Below, in pieces: positions 34,511 through 43,673 of a DNA stretch of 64,000 nt. A model generated the notes under the pieces. It was not told where the DNA came from, ran no database searches, and saw only the letters and a list, made by a program, of their open reading frames with translations. Where the stretch lies: the NCBI GenBank assembly GCA_963718605.1, contig OY970363.1, forward strand, positions 2,108,001-2,172,000, in the 5' to 3' direction. Made by a program: the position numbers and the translations under genes. The stretch's first letter is position 1; each line of letters starts with the position of its first letter. This DNA is from JACCXE01 sp963718605. GTDB taxonomy: Bacteria > Actinomycetota > Acidimicrobiia > Acidimicrobiales > JACCXE01.

Positions 34511-36159
34511 CTGACTTCGACTGCGATGCGGTGATCGTCGGGTCCGGTCCGGGGGGTTCAACGGTGGCCGAGGTGTTGACTGCCGCGGGTTGGTCAGTCG
34601 TGATGTTGGAGAAGGGCCGCAACCACCTGATCGATACGGACGCGCCGTACGCGCCGCGCCGGCATTTCGCGAACGACGAGATCGCGGCGCACAACCGCTA
34701 CCTGCTCGGGCCCGACCCCATGTTGGAGCCGCGCACCTATCGGCGCGGCGAGGACGACGGCGACCGGTTGCTGACGGGCGAAGTCAACAACTTGCCGTCG
34801 ACGGTGGGCGGTGGCGGCGTGCACGCAGACGCGAAACTGCCGCGGTTTCGGCAGGAGGACTTCTCGCTGCGTTCTTCACGCGGGCCGATCGACGGCGCGC
34901 TGATCGAGGACTGGCCCTTCGGTTACGACGAACTCGAACCGCACTACGCCGCGGCCGAGAAGAGCTTCGGCGTCGCCGGCGAGGAGGGCAACCCGTTCGC
35001 GGAGCCGCGCAGCACTCCGTTCCCGATGCCACCCGGCGACGACATGCCGTTCGCGTTGGTCTCCAGCGCTGCAGCCGAACGCTTGGGCTTGCATCCGTAT
35101 CGCGCGCCGAGCGGCGTCAACTCGATCGATTACGACGGAAGACCGCCCTGCGTCGATTGCGGATTCTGCGGCGGGTACGGCTGCCCAATCCACGCCAAGG
35201 GCGACCCGATCTCGGCGCTGGCGCGCTCGCTGGCGACGGGCCGGCTGGACCTGCGTAGCGACGCCTACGTGAGTGAGATCGTGATGTCGGGTGACGGGTC
35301 GCGTGCGACCGGTGTGCGTTACCTCGACCTCACGTCGTTTCCCGAACCGCCGGTGGTCGAGGTGCGCGCCGCGCGCGCGGTCATCGTTGCCGGCGGCGCG
35401 TTCGAGACCCCGCGCTTGTTGCTACGTAACGGGATCGGCGGCGACAACGTCGGCCGGTATCTCACGTACCACTTCCAAACGTTCACGGTCGGCATCTTCG
35501 ACCGCGATACAGGCGGCGACCGCGGTCGATCGGTCACCCATCATCACGACGACCTTATGATCGACACGCCGCCATTGCGTGAGGCCGCACGCGAGGCCGG
35601 CCTGCCGTGGTTGCGGGGCGGAACAACCGAACACGGCTCGGGCCGAGGACCGATCGGCGAGGCGGGCACCTACGGGCGGGGCAAGCACCACTTGCCTTCC
35701 ATGCAGGACAGCGCGCTGCGCCGTCGCATCTGGGCGTTCACGATGCAGGGCGAAGACTTGCCGCAAGCGACGAACCGCATCGACCTCGACCCGTCCGTGA
35801 AAGACGCGTGGGGCTTTCCCGCCGGCCGCGCGACGTACGCGCCGCACCGACACGACCTGGCCGCGTCCGAGTACGCGAAAGCCGTGCACGAAGCGGTGAT
35901 GCGCGAGGCGGGCGCCGACGCCGCGTTCTCGGCCACGTCGCCGCGCGGCGACGAGGCGCCCGAGTCGCGCCACGTGATGGGCACGGCGCGCATGGGCACG
36001 GGCCCGGCCAACTCGGTGGTCACGCCGCAGCACAACGTGTGGGGCATCGACAACCTGTTCGTGTGCGACTCGTCAGTGTTCGTCACTTCGGCTGGCTACA
36101 ACCCGACGCTCACCCTCGCGGCGTTGGCGCACCGAGCGGCAACGCTCATGGTTTCGTAG
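34507..36159 (+). CDS. GMC family oxidoreductase
   Basis: A 550-residue FAD-dependent alcohol or polyol/sterol dehydrogenase. The FAD loop GSGPGG is at 12-17, the cysteine-rich CVDCGFCGGYGCPIHAKG loop and the C-terminal active-site region SRHVMGTARMG with the closing GYNPTLTLAALAHR are all characteristic. The catalytic His and Asn pair lies in RHVMG and GYNPT. With the small subunit before it this is probably a membrane-linked dehydrogenase rather than an oxidase (inference). GTG 34507 overlaps the preceding stop. Confidence 0.88.
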   Translation: MTDFDCDAVIVGSGPGGSTVAEVLTAAGWSVVMLEKGRNHLIDTDAPYAPRRHFANDEIAAHNRYLLGPDPMLEPRTYRRGEDDGDRLLTGEVNNLPSTVGGGGVHADAKLPRFRQEDFSLRSSRGPIDGALIEDWPFGYDELEPHYAAAEKSFGVAGEEGNPFAEPRSTPFPMPPGDDMPFALVSSAAAERLGLHPYRAPSGVNSIDYDGRPPCVDCGFCGGYGCPIHAKGDPISALARSLATGRLDLRSDAYVSEIVMSGDGSRATGVRYLDLTSFPEPPVVEVRAARAVIVAGGAFETPRLLLRNGIGGDNVGRYLTYHFQTFTVGIFDRDTGGDRGRSVTHHHDDLMIDTPPLREAAREAGLPWLRGGTTEHGSGRGPIGEAGTYGRGKHHLPSMQDSALRRRIWAFTMQGEDLPQATNRIDLDPSVKDAWGFPAGRATYAPHRHDLAASEYAKAVHEAVMREAGADAAFSATSPRGDEAPESRHVMGTARMGTGPANSVVTPQHNVWGIDNLFVCDSSVFVTSAGYNPTLTLAALAHRAATLMVS

Positions 36160-36183
36160 GAAGATCACCAAATGGGAGACATG

Positions 36184-37207
36184 ATGCGGGCCGCGGTGCT
36201 CGGCGGCGGCCCCGGCAAGTTGGACGTGCAAGAGGTGCCTGTCCCCGAAGTCGGTGACGGCGACGTCCTGGTCGAAGTCGACTTGTGTGGTGTGTGCGGC
36301 AGCGACCTGCACATGGTGCTGGACGGCTGGGGCCGCAAGGGTTCGTGGGAAGGTCACGAGTGGGTCGGGCGCATCGCCGCGACGGGCAAAGGCGTGACGA
36401 AGTGGCAAGTCGGCGACGTCGTGGTCGGCGGGCCATCCGTGCGTTGCGGCGAGTGCGAACCGTGCCGCGCCGGACGTCCGTCGCTGTGTTTGGCGCGTGA
36501 CACACCAGGAGCGACGCCCGACCACGGCGCGTTCGCGACATACAAGCTGACGAATGAAGCCGAAGTGCTGCCGATGCCCGACGGGCTCGCCCCGCGCGCC
36601 GCCGCGCTGGCCGAGCCGCTCGCGGTCGCGCTGCACGGTATTCACCAGGGCCGCGTGAAGCCGGGCGATCGCGTGATGGTGATGGGAGCGGGACCGATCG
36701 GCGCATTGACGATTGCCGCGCTGCGGGCGATGGGCGTCGACGACGTCACGTGCTCCGAACCGACCGGGATTCGGCGCGAGATCGCGGCGGCGGTCGGCGC
36801 TACACGCGTGATTCATCCCGACGAGTTGCACGTGCCGTCGATCGCGGAACCCGGCTTGGTGGTGGACGGAGCGGTCGACGTGGTGCTCGAGTGTTCTGGT
36901 CACGGCCGGGCGATGGAAGCGGGCCTCGCGCGAGTGCAAGCGCGGCGGCATGTTGGTGCTCGTCGGCGCCGGTATGGCCGCCCCGAAGTTCGACCCGAAC
37001 CGCATCCTGTTAAACGAAGTCCTGATCACCGGCGCCTTCACCTACGACAAGGATGGGTTCACCGAAGCGCTCGCCCTGCTGGCGGGCGGCAAGATGCCGG
37101 TTGACGCGCTGCTTGAACCGGGTGCGGTGCCGTTGGACGGATTACTCGACGCGATGCGCGGCCTGGCCGGCGGCGAAATCGCAGGAAAGGTGTTGGTGAA
37201 GCCATGA
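36184..37207 (+). pseudogene. Zinc-dependent alcohol dehydrogenase (MDR) with a +1 frameshift
   Basis: Two frames make up one ~340-residue medium-chain dehydrogenase. The first gives the catalytic domain (CGVCGSDLHMV, GHEWVGRI, the structural-zinc CGECEPC...C) and most of the Rossmann domain (GAGPIGALTIAA). Continuity is lost after LECSGHGRAMEAGLA and resumes in another frame at KRGGMLVLVGAGM through to VLVKP. Removing one base near 36931 (GCGCG) repairs it. All catalytic residues are intact, so a sequence error is as likely as decay. ATG 36184 is preferred, with GGAG five bases upstream; ATG 36172 is possible. Confidence 0.78.
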
Positions 37208-37653
37208 CTGGTCCCGCGTTTTCGAAGGCACCGCGGCTCAATCACGTCGCGATGTCGATGCCGTCCTCCGCGTTGGATCAGGAGGGACGCGACGCCATCA
37301 CCGCGTTCTACGGCGACGTATTCGGCTTCGAGGAGTACCCCGAATTAACCGAGGACAAGCAGCGCCTCGTCTTGCGCGCCCACCACCACGAACAATTCGT
37401 GTTCCTCATCGCTGAGGACGACCCGATGAAGGCGCCGCGCCTCGATCACTTCGGCATCTCCGTCGCCACCCTCGACGACTTCAACGAAGTGCTGCGCCGC
37501 GCCCGGGCCTGGAAAGACAAGGAACCGGACAACGTCGACCTCATCGAGAGCAAGGTCGAAGAGTACGAAGGCATGCTCAACCTCCACTCCTTCTACGTCG
37601 GCTACCGCTTCCCGCTAATGGTCGAAACCCAACACTTCGAATACCTCTTCTAA
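37204..37653 (+). CDS. VOC (glyoxalase/dioxygenase superfamily) protein
   Basis: A 149-residue protein with the two beta-alpha-beta-beta-beta halves of the vicinal oxygen chelate fold: LNHVAMSMP opens the first and LDHFGISVATLDDFNEVL the second, each with a potential metal His; a Glu in MVETQHFEYLF closes the site. Substrate unknown. It overlaps the alcohol dehydrogenase gene by four bases and ends the operon; 50 nt of unremarkable sequence separate it from palindrome E. Confidence 0.8.
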   Translation: MTGPAFSKAPRLNHVAMSMPSSALDQEGRDAITAFYGDVFGFEEYPELTEDKQRLVLRAHHHEQFVFLIAEDDPMKAPRLDHFGISVATLDDFNEVLRRARAWKDKEPDNVDLIESKVEEYEGMLNLHSFYVGYRFPLMVETQHFEYLF

Positions 37654-37703
37654 ACCACGCCCCTGCGCGTTACGTTCGGGACTCCGGTCCACCCTCGCTC
37701 CCC

Positions 37704-37790
37704 CCTCCGAAGTTTCGTGTGCAGTTAGGCGCGTGATCGGGCTCCTTGCCCGTCCTTCCACGCGCATATCTGCACAACAAAGTGCGGAGG
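37704..37790. repeat. Long inverted repeat upstream of the DUF559 gene (member E)
   Basis: Core arms 37718-37735 and 37759-37776 pair at 16 of 18 positions; extended arms 37704-37735 and 37759-37790 pair at 26 of 32. The terminal six bases of the right arm are CGGAGG, the ribosome-binding site of the nuclease gene, and they are complementary to CCTCCG at the left end. The 23-nt loop contains an inner CGGGC/GCCCG stem. Confidence 0.85.
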
Positions 37791-37794
37791 ACGC

Positions 37795-38676
37795 GTGCGC
37801 GACACCTTCACGACGCGGCAGAAGGCCGCGGGCAAGACCCCGAACGCGATCCGATGGGCGACGCAGACAGGCACGATCCAGTCGGTGGCCAGAGCGGCAT
37901 TTGTGGACGGGCCGGGCGATCCGAGTGAGCTCGAGCGCGCCGTGGCGATCGCGAGCGCTGCGGACGGCGTCAACTCGGGCAAGGTCGCCGCGGAGTTGCT
38001 CGGCTTCGACTCGATTGCGGCTGACGGTGCTGACTTCACCGTGCGGCCTACGGCCAGTGGTCGTCGCGCCGGTACGCGCCGCAGGGTGCTCGCACCTGAG
38101 CGCATCACCGTGGTGCACGGCATCCGAGTAACCAGTGCGTTGCAAACGCTGCTTGATCTCGCCGCGCTGGTTGACGCTGATGTCTGGGAGCAGGCTTTGG
38201 AGTCAGCGCTTCGTATGCAGCTCACAACGATCGAGGCAATCGAAACCGAGTTGCCCGGCCTCAGTCGGTCCCGCACCCCGGGTGTTCGCACTATCCGGAA
38301 AGTGCTAGCTCGCCGTCCGGTGGGAGCGCCGCCAACCGAGAGCCTGCTTGAGACGCTGATGATCCAAGTGATTCGCGACGCGGGCCTCCCCGATCCGACC
38401 CGGCAAGTCCGGGTATGGAGCGAGAGCGGTCGCATTGTGGCCCGGGTCGATCTCGCGTACCCCGAGCTCGGCGTGTTCTTGGAACTCGACGGGCAATATC
38501 ACCTCGGGCAGCCGGTGCACGACGCCAACCGTCAGACCGCAGTCACTGCGGCCACAGGATGGCTGTGCGGTCGGTTCACTTGGAAGGAGGTCACCGGCCA
38601 GCCGAAGTACACCGCTCGCCGCGTGGCCGCGCTGCTCGAGCAAGCCCGTCGACGCCCTCTCGTGACCCAACTTTGA
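37795..38676 (+). CDS. AbiEi-like/DUF559 (Vsr-fold) endonuclease-domain protein
   Basis: A 293-residue protein. The N-terminal part (about 1-125) resembles the AbiEi-type helical/winged-helix module often fused to DUF559 domains. The C-terminal part carries a PD-(D/E)xK nuclease core: Glu183/Glu186 (TESLLE), Asp219 (VARVDLAYPE), Glu230 and Asp232 in FLELDGQYH, His236, then HDANRQ and the GW-x-x-x-R-F-T-W-K-E tail. Such proteins are usually annotated as orphan DNA-binding endonucleases. GTG 37795 has GGAGG five bases upstream, inside palindrome E; the TGA stop lies in the first arm of palindrome D. Confidence 0.75.
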   Translation: MRDTFTTRQKAAGKTPNAIRWATQTGTIQSVARAAFVDGPGDPSELERAVAIASAADGVNSGKVAAELLGFDSIAADGADFTVRPTASGRRAGTRRRVLAPERITVVHGIRVTSALQTLLDLAALVDADVWEQALESALRMQLTTIEAIETELPGLSRSRTPGVRTIRKVLARRPVGAPPTESLLETLMIQVIRDAGLPDPTRQVRVWSESGRIVARVDLAYPELGVFLELDGQYHLGQPVHDANRQTAVTAATGWLCGRFTWKEVTGQPKYTARRVAALLEQARRRPLVTQL

Positions 38677-38735
38677 TGTGCACTTGTGCGCGTGCGTGGG
38701 GTCCACTTGGTCCTGAGCACGCGCACAAGTGCACA
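38677..38735. repeat. Long inverted repeat downstream of the DUF559 gene (member D)
   Basis: Arms 38677-38695 and 38717-38735 are perfect 19-bp inverted repeats (TGTGCACTTGTGCGCGTGC) around a 21-nt loop. The left arm begins directly after the TGA stop at 38674-38676. There is no T-run after the hairpin. Confidence 0.92.
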
Positions 38736-38773
38736 CGAAAGGCTGCTGCGAAGTGGCGCGGACGACACGCCGG

Positions 38774-39697
38774 TTAGAGGCCGAGGGCTGCGTAAGTGCT
38801 GACGGAGGACGGGTCGGCGTTGTAGGCCCGGTGCCACTGGGCGGTCCAGGCCGGTAACGGTTCGTCGGCGGGATCGTGGCCTGGCAATTGCGACAGCATC
38901 AGTCGCCAGACCATCGTGCGCAGCTCGCGCTTGGGGACGTGGCCGAGCATCGTGCGGGCTGAGTGCTTGCGGCGCCGCCCCGGCAGAAACGCCGCTCGCA
39001 CGTCGGGCGTGAACAGTCGGCCGGGCGACGCGGCGGTAACCGGAACGCCGGTGTCCCACGTGGACACGTGCAGTCGAAACCCGCGCAACACGATGTTGTA
39101 AACGCTGATCACGTGCCGGAACACCTGCGGCGCGACGCGCAGGCGATACCACTTGTCGTTCGTGACAGTACGGAAGAGCAGGAGCGCGCTGCTGCGGTGC
39201 TCGATCTCCTCGACGAAGTGCCACAGGAAGATCGTGCCGACGCGTTCGTCCCCGCCTTTGAACAACCCGGCGCGGTTGTTGAGCATCATCGTGAACAGCG
39301 GCGTGAACGTGGCCTCGAGCGCCGCGAAGTACGCGAGGTGAAACTTGAGGTCTTCACCGGCGAGCAACTCGTCGTACGCCGCGGTCGCCTCGGCGAGGGT
39401 CTCGGCCAAGCCCGGGTACTGGGCGATCAACGCCTTGGCGTGATGAAGGTGGGCGCGCGCGTGTTGCGCTTCCTGGCGTAGGAACGTCTGCGTCTCAGCC
39501 GCGATCGCTGGATGCGTGATCTGCTTCTGCGCCTGACGGGCGCCGGCCACGACGTACCGCTCGAACGCGATCGCCACGAACGTGAATACGTCGGTGAACA
39601 CGCCGAACACCGGGTTGTGCGGCTGCCACTGGAACGGGACGGTTGCGTCGATGTCGAACGCGGGCTTGCGTACTTCCAGTTGCGTCAACGCGCGCAC
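38774..39697 (-). CDS. Predicted metal-dependent hydrolase, ferritin-like helical (PF10118 type)
   Basis: A 307-residue largely helical protein. Two metal-binding helices stand out: FLRQEAQHARAHL (E-x-x-H) and FVEEIEHRSSALL (E-E-x-E-H), the pattern of a diiron or similar carboxylate-bridged site; a further Glu lies in FAALEATF. It belongs to a family annotated as predicted metal-dependent hydrolase, common in organisms degrading hydrophobic compounds, with no settled reaction. It overlaps the 3' end of the FGGY kinase gene by 13 bases on the same strand. Confidence 0.72.
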   Translation of the reverse strand: MRALTQLEVRKPAFDIDATVPFQWQPHNPVFGVFTDVFTFVAIAFERYVVAGARQAQKQITHPAIAAETQTFLRQEAQHARAHLHHAKALIAQYPGLAETLAEATAAYDELLAGEDLKFHLAYFAALEATFTPLFTMMLNNRAGLFKGGDERVGTIFLWHFVEEIEHRSSALLLFRTVTNDKWYRLRVAPQVFRHVISVYNIVLRGFRLHVSTWDTGVPVTAASPGRLFTPDVRAAFLPGRRRKHSARTMLGHVPKRELRTMVWRLMLSQLPGHDPADEPLPAWTAQWHRAYNADPSSVSTYAALGL

Positions 39698-41043
39698 GCC
39701 TCGGTGGTCAGTTCACGGAAACGGTCGTACCGTGCGGCGGACGCGGTGGTCCACGCCGGGTCGGGGTCCACGACGCGGCCGGTGCGGGCCCATCGAGCGG
39801 CGTCGCGGGTCGATTTTTCCAGGCCGGCAACGCAGCGGGCCATGAACGCCGAACCGACCGCCGCTCCTTCGGGACTGGCGGCGACGTGGACGGGCAGCCC
39901 GGTGCAGTCGGCCAACGCGCGCATCCACAGTTCGTCCCGCGTGCCGCCGCCCGTCGCGACGATGCGCGTGGGGGATAGGCCGGCGCCGCGGCCAAGGTCG
40001 ATGTGGTGACGCACCACGAACGCGCTCGCCTCGTACGCGGCGCGCAACAGGTGTTCCGGTCCGTGGTGCAAAGCGGCGTCGTGCAGCGACGCCCGTAGGT
40101 CGCGCCGGTGTAGCGGCGTGCGCTCGCCGCGCACGTAGGGCAACCACACCGGCAGGTCGTCGGCGCCGACCGCGGCCGCACCGTCGAAGTCGGCGCCCGC
40201 CCATCGCTTGGCCCGCTCCAGAAACAAACCGCCGGCGTTGCTGGGTCCGCCCACGAGCAACTTTCCGCGCGCCGTGTGCGGGATGGTCCACAGCCCCTCC
40301 ACCTGCGCCTCCGCTTCGATCACGCCCCAGGTAATCAGCGTCGTGCCGCACAACACGAGGACGTCGCCTGCGGCATCGGCCCCCGCGACCAACTGCTCGC
40401 CGAACGCGTCGATGGTGCCCGCACCCACGAGCGCACCTGCGGCGACGCCGTCGCTGATCTCGCCGGCCGGCGCGTAGCCCGACACGATCGTCGGCAACTG
40501 TTCGACCGACGCGCCCGCCTCTTTTGCGAGCGCCGAGTCCCACTGCGTGTAGTCGAACAGTGGGTGCGCGGTCATTGCCGTCGACGAGTCGATCGCGCCG
40601 ACGCCGCACAACGCGTGGTTGGCCACGGCCTGCGCCGGCCAGAACCCGTGGGCGTCGGGGTGTTGCTCCGCGTGCCACGCCAGGAACCCGAGCAACTCGC
40701 CGCTGTCGCCGGGTTGGGTCGAGTCGGCCACACGCTCGCCCCGCTTGTCGCCATATAAGAGGCCCGGCCCGAGCGAGCGGCCGCCCTCATTCACGGCGCC
40801 GAGCGACGGCACCATCGCGGCCACGTTCACCGCCGCGATCTTCACGTCGCGCGCAACGCGCGTCAGCGCTTCGACCACGCCGGACCGCCAGGCCTGGTCG
40901 ACGTCGTGCTCGAAACATCCGGCGGACGGCGTGCGCACTTCGTGCGGCACACGGGCCCGAGCGAGCACGTCGCCGTCCTCGTTTACCGCCACGGCCTTCA
41001 CCGACGTGGTGCCGATGTCCAGCCCAACCGTGACGTCCGCCAT
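39685..41043 (-). CDS. FGGY-family carbohydrate kinase
   Basis: A 452-residue sugar kinase of the xylulokinase/gluconokinase group. The N-terminal phosphate-1 motif is GLDIGTTSVKAVAV, the middle domain has WLPYVRGERTPL, and the C-terminal adenosine motif is IVATGGGTRDELWMRALAD with GAAVGSAFMA. It is probably a cytosolic ATP-dependent kinase for a pentulose or polyol. The promoter region is shared with the divergent P450 operon, with ATACTA facing it. Confidence 0.85.
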   Translation of the reverse strand: MADVTVGLDIGTTSVKAVAVNEDGDVLARARVPHEVRTPSAGCFEHDVDQAWRSGVVEALTRVARDVKIAAVNVAAMVPSLGAVNEGGRSLGPGLLYGDKRGERVADSTQPGDSGELLGFLAWHAEQHPDAHGFWPAQAVANHALCGVGAIDSSTAMTAHPLFDYTQWDSALAKEAGASVEQLPTIVSGYAPAGEISDGVAAGALVGAGTIDAFGEQLVAGADAAGDVLVLCGTTLITWGVIEAEAQVEGLWTIPHTARGKLLVGGPSNAGGLFLERAKRWAGADFDGAAAVGADDLPVWLPYVRGERTPLHRRDLRASLHDAALHHGPEHLLRAAYEASAFVVRHHIDLGRGAGLSPTRIVATGGGTRDELWMRALADCTGLPVHVAASPEGAAVGSAFMARCVAGLEKSTRDAARWARTGRVVDPDPAWTTASAARYDRFRELTTEACAR

Positions 41044-41048
41044 CTCCG

Positions 41049-41054
41049 TAGTAT
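41049..41054 (+). promoter_or_regulatory. Predicted -10 box of a leaderless promoter
   Basis: TAGTAT lies 6 nt before GTG 41061 of the P450 operon, in a 17-nt divergent gap with no ribosome-binding site. Confidence 0.5.
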
Positions 41055-41060
41055 GTCGCC

Positions 41061-42239
41061 GTGGTCGCTTCTAACACTGATGTCAACATCGCCATCAGTA
41101 CGCCGGGGTGCTTCAACGGGCCCGATTACTACGACGTTCTCTCCCAGTTGCGGGCCGAGTCACCGGTCCACGAAGCCGAGCCCGGCGTGTGGTTGGTGAC
41201 GAAGTACGACGACATCCGCGCCGTCAGTCGCGACACCGAGCACTTCTCGTCGGCAAAGGGTGTGCTTGTGAACGACGCGGCGCGCAAGCCGGGGGCGTCG
41301 TCGCCCGTCGGCTCCATCCTTCACATGGACCCGCCCGAACACGCGGACTACCGGCGCATCGTGAGCCGCGACTTCACGCCGCGAGCGACCGGTCCGATGG
41401 AACAGCAGATCGCGTCCATTGCGGACCGGGTGTTCGCCGCGCTGCCTCGCGGCGAGGAGATCGACTTCGTCGAACACGTCGCGAGCCCGGTCCCGGTCAC
41501 GGTGATCGCGGAGTTGCTCGGCGTTACCGACGCCGACCTCGCCGACTTTCGCAAGTGGTCCGACGCGATGATCGAAGTCAGCGACAACCCGACGCCCGAG
41601 GTCGTCGGGCTCGTAATCGAGTTCGCCAAGTTCTTGGATCAAGAGATAGCCGCGCGTAGTGCGGCGCCACGCGACGACATGATCTCGGTGCTCACGCAGA
41701 GCACGCTCACGCCCCAAGAAATCCAGATGTTCTGCATCACCCTGTTGGTGGCGGGCAACGAGACGACGCGTCATTTGCTCAGCGGTGGCGCCGAGGCGCT
41801 CGCCGCCTATCGCGACCAGCGCGCGCACCTCATCGCCAACCCCGGCGCGATGCCGGGCGCGGTCGAAGAACTGCTGCGCTGGGTCACGCCGATCCAGGCG
41901 ATGGGCCGCACCGCCAAGGCCGACGTCGAGGTGGGCGGCACCACCCTGAGCGCGGGCGACTTCGCCGTGCTCATGTACGCGTCCGGCAATCGCGACGAGG
42001 CCGCGTACGGCCCGACCGCGCACGAACTCGACGTGCTGCGCGCCACGTCACCCGCCAACGTGACGTTCGGCTTCGGTGAACACAACTGTCTCGGCGCGCC
42101 CCTCGCGCGGCTCGAGGGACGGATTGTGTTCGAACAACTGCTGCGCCGCTTCCCCGACTACGCGCTCGCGGGCGAACCTGTGATGGCAATGTCGACGCTG
42201 GTGCGCGGCGCCAATGAAATGAAAGTGGTCCTGAAGTGA
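41061..42239 (+). CDS. Cytochrome P450
   Basis: A 392-residue soluble bacterial P450, a haem-thiolate monooxygenase. The I-helix oxygen-binding motif is AGNETTR, the K-helix E-x-x-R is EELLR, and the haem loop is FGFGEHNCLGAPLAR with Cys343 as ligand. It resembles actinobacterial CYP families active on terpenes, steroids and alkanes. Four-base overlap with an aldehyde dehydrogenase gene, then an SDR and an MDR, suggests stepwise hydroxylation and oxidation of an alcohol to an acid. No ferredoxin gene lies nearby. Confidence 0.92.
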   Translation: MVASNTDVNIAISTPGCFNGPDYYDVLSQLRAESPVHEAEPGVWLVTKYDDIRAVSRDTEHFSSAKGVLVNDAARKPGASSPVGSILHMDPPEHADYRRIVSRDFTPRATGPMEQQIASIADRVFAALPRGEEIDFVEHVASPVPVTVIAELLGVTDADLADFRKWSDAMIEVSDNPTPEVVGLVIEFAKFLDQEIAARSAAPRDDMISVLTQSTLTPQEIQMFCITLLVAGNETTRHLLSGGAEALAAYRDQRAHLIANPGAMPGAVEELLRWVTPIQAMGRTAKADVEVGGTTLSAGDFAVLMYASGNRDEAAYGPTAHELDVLRATSPANVTFGFGEHNCLGAPLARLEGRIVFEQLLRRFPDYALAGEPVMAMSTLVRGANEMKVVLK

Positions 42240-43669
42240 ACTTCGACAAGCTGTTCATCGGCGGGCACTGGGTGGCGCCGGCTTCGGCCGACACGCTCAC
42301 CGTGCACTCGCCCCATGACGGTGGCGTCGTGGGCACCGCGCCCGCCGCGAACGCGCAGCACATCGACGCCGCGGTGGCCGCAGCGCGCGCCGCGTTCGAT
42401 CAGGGGGACTGGGCGAACGCATCGGTCGCCGAGCGCGTCGCACCGGTCGAGCGACTCACCAAACTGTTCACCGAGCGGATGGACCCGATGGCGGAACTCA
42501 TCACGAGCGAGAACGGGTCGCCAATCACGTTCAGCAAACTCGGCCAAGTGGGCGGACCGCTGATGATGCTGCTGAGCGCGCCCGCACAGGCCGCGGCGAT
42601 CGAATGGGAAGTCGAGCGACCGGGCACCACGAGCGCAGGGTTTGTGGTGCGCAAAGAACCCGTCGGCGTGGTCGGCGCGATCACCGCCTGGAACGTGCCC
42701 CAGCTGCTCATCGTCGCCAAGATCATCCCGGCGTTGCTGACGGGCTGCACGGTCGTGCTCAAGCCGTCACCGGAGACGCCGCTCGACGCCCTGTTCCTCG
42801 CGCAAATGATCGACGAGGCCGGCTTCCCGCCGGGCGTGATCTCAATCGCGCCGGGCGGTGGGGACGCCGGCGCCCATCTCGTGGCACACCCTGACGTCGA
42901 CAAGATCACGTTTACCGGCTCCACCGCCGTGGGCCGCGCGATCGGCGCGCGCTGCGGGCAAGACCTGCGGCGCGTCACGCTCGAACTCGGCGGCAAGAGC
43001 GCGGCGATCGTCCTCGACGACGCAAACATCGATAAGACGGTGCGCGGCCTGCGCTTCTCAAGCTTCATGAACAACGGGCAGGCCTGCGCGGCGCAGACAC
43101 GCATCCTTGTGTCGCGCGCGAACCACGAAGCGTTCGTCGACGCGATGGCGGCGTCGGTCAGCGCTATGCCGTGCGGTGACCCGACCGACGAGGCGACCGA
43201 AGTCGGCCCACTCGTGAGCGCGCGCCAGTGGGAGCGGGTGCAGGGCTACATCGCGTCCGGCCTCGAAGCGGGCGCCACGGCCATCGTCGGTGGCGCAGGC
43301 AAACCCGACGGACTCGACGCCGGCAACTACGTAAAACCGACGCTGTTCACAAACGTCGACAACAAGATGCGCATCGCGCAAGAAGAGATCTTCGGCCCGG
43401 TGATCTGCGTGATCCCCTACGACGACGTCGACGACGCGGTGCGCATCGCCAACGACTCGCACTACGGCCTCGGTGGGTCCGTGTGGACCGGCGATCACGA
43501 CGCCGGCCTCGACATCGCGCGCCGCGTGCGAACGGGTTCATTCGGCATCAACAACTACGGCCCGGACACTGCGTCGCCGTTCGGCGGGTTCAAGGCGAGC
43601 GGCATCGGGCGCGAGTGGGGCGACGAAGGCTTCGCCGACTTTTTAGAACTCAAGTCGATTCAGGGGTAA
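42236..43669 (+). CDS. NAD(P)-dependent aldehyde dehydrogenase
   Basis: A 477-residue ALDH oxidising an aldehyde to its acid. Catalytic Cys284 lies in NNGQACAAQTRI, the general-base Glu250 in LELGGKSA, and the cofactor motif FTGSTAVGRAIG at 226-237; KPSPETP is the adenine-site Lys. ATG or GTG? The start is GTG 42236 overlapping the P450 stop (GTGA), beginning MNFDKLFIGGHWV. Its likely substrate is the aldehyde produced by the neighbouring P450 and dehydrogenases. Confidence 0.93.
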   Translation: MNFDKLFIGGHWVAPASADTLTVHSPHDGGVVGTAPAANAQHIDAAVAAARAAFDQGDWANASVAERVAPVERLTKLFTERMDPMAELITSENGSPITFSKLGQVGGPLMMLLSAPAQAAAIEWEVERPGTTSAGFVVRKEPVGVVGAITAWNVPQLLIVAKIIPALLTGCTVVLKPSPETPLDALFLAQMIDEAGFPPGVISIAPGGGDAGAHLVAHPDVDKITFTGSTAVGRAIGARCGQDLRRVTLELGGKSAAIVLDDANIDKTVRGLRFSSFMNNGQACAAQTRILVSRANHEAFVDAMAASVSAMPCGDPTDEATEVGPLVSARQWERVQGYIASGLEAGATAIVGGAGKPDGLDAGNYVKPTLFTNVDNKMRIAQEEIFGPVICVIPYDDVDDAVRIANDSHYGLGGSVWTGDHDAGLDIARRVRTGSFGINNYGPDTASPFGGFKASGIGREWGDEGFADFLELKSIQG

Positions 43670-43673
43670 TTGC

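Larger units (their letters stand above)
37713..38740 (+). mobile_element. Candidate element: DUF559 nuclease gene bounded by paired palindromes
   Basis: The outer ends 37713-37735 and 38718-38740 are inverted copies matching at 20 of 23 positions (both begin TTTCGTGTGCA and end GCGCGTG). The inner arms 37759-37782 and 38671-38694 are also inverted copies matching at 20 of 24. Each end is thus a palindrome made of the same sequence, and the nuclease gene fills the 0.9 kb between. No target-site duplication is evident. Mobility is inference from this architecture. Confidence 0.5.

Noticed and set aside
37704..38740. A target-site duplication flanking the nuclease element.
   Set aside because: Bases outside 37713 (CCGAAG) and outside 38740 (GGCTGC) do not match.
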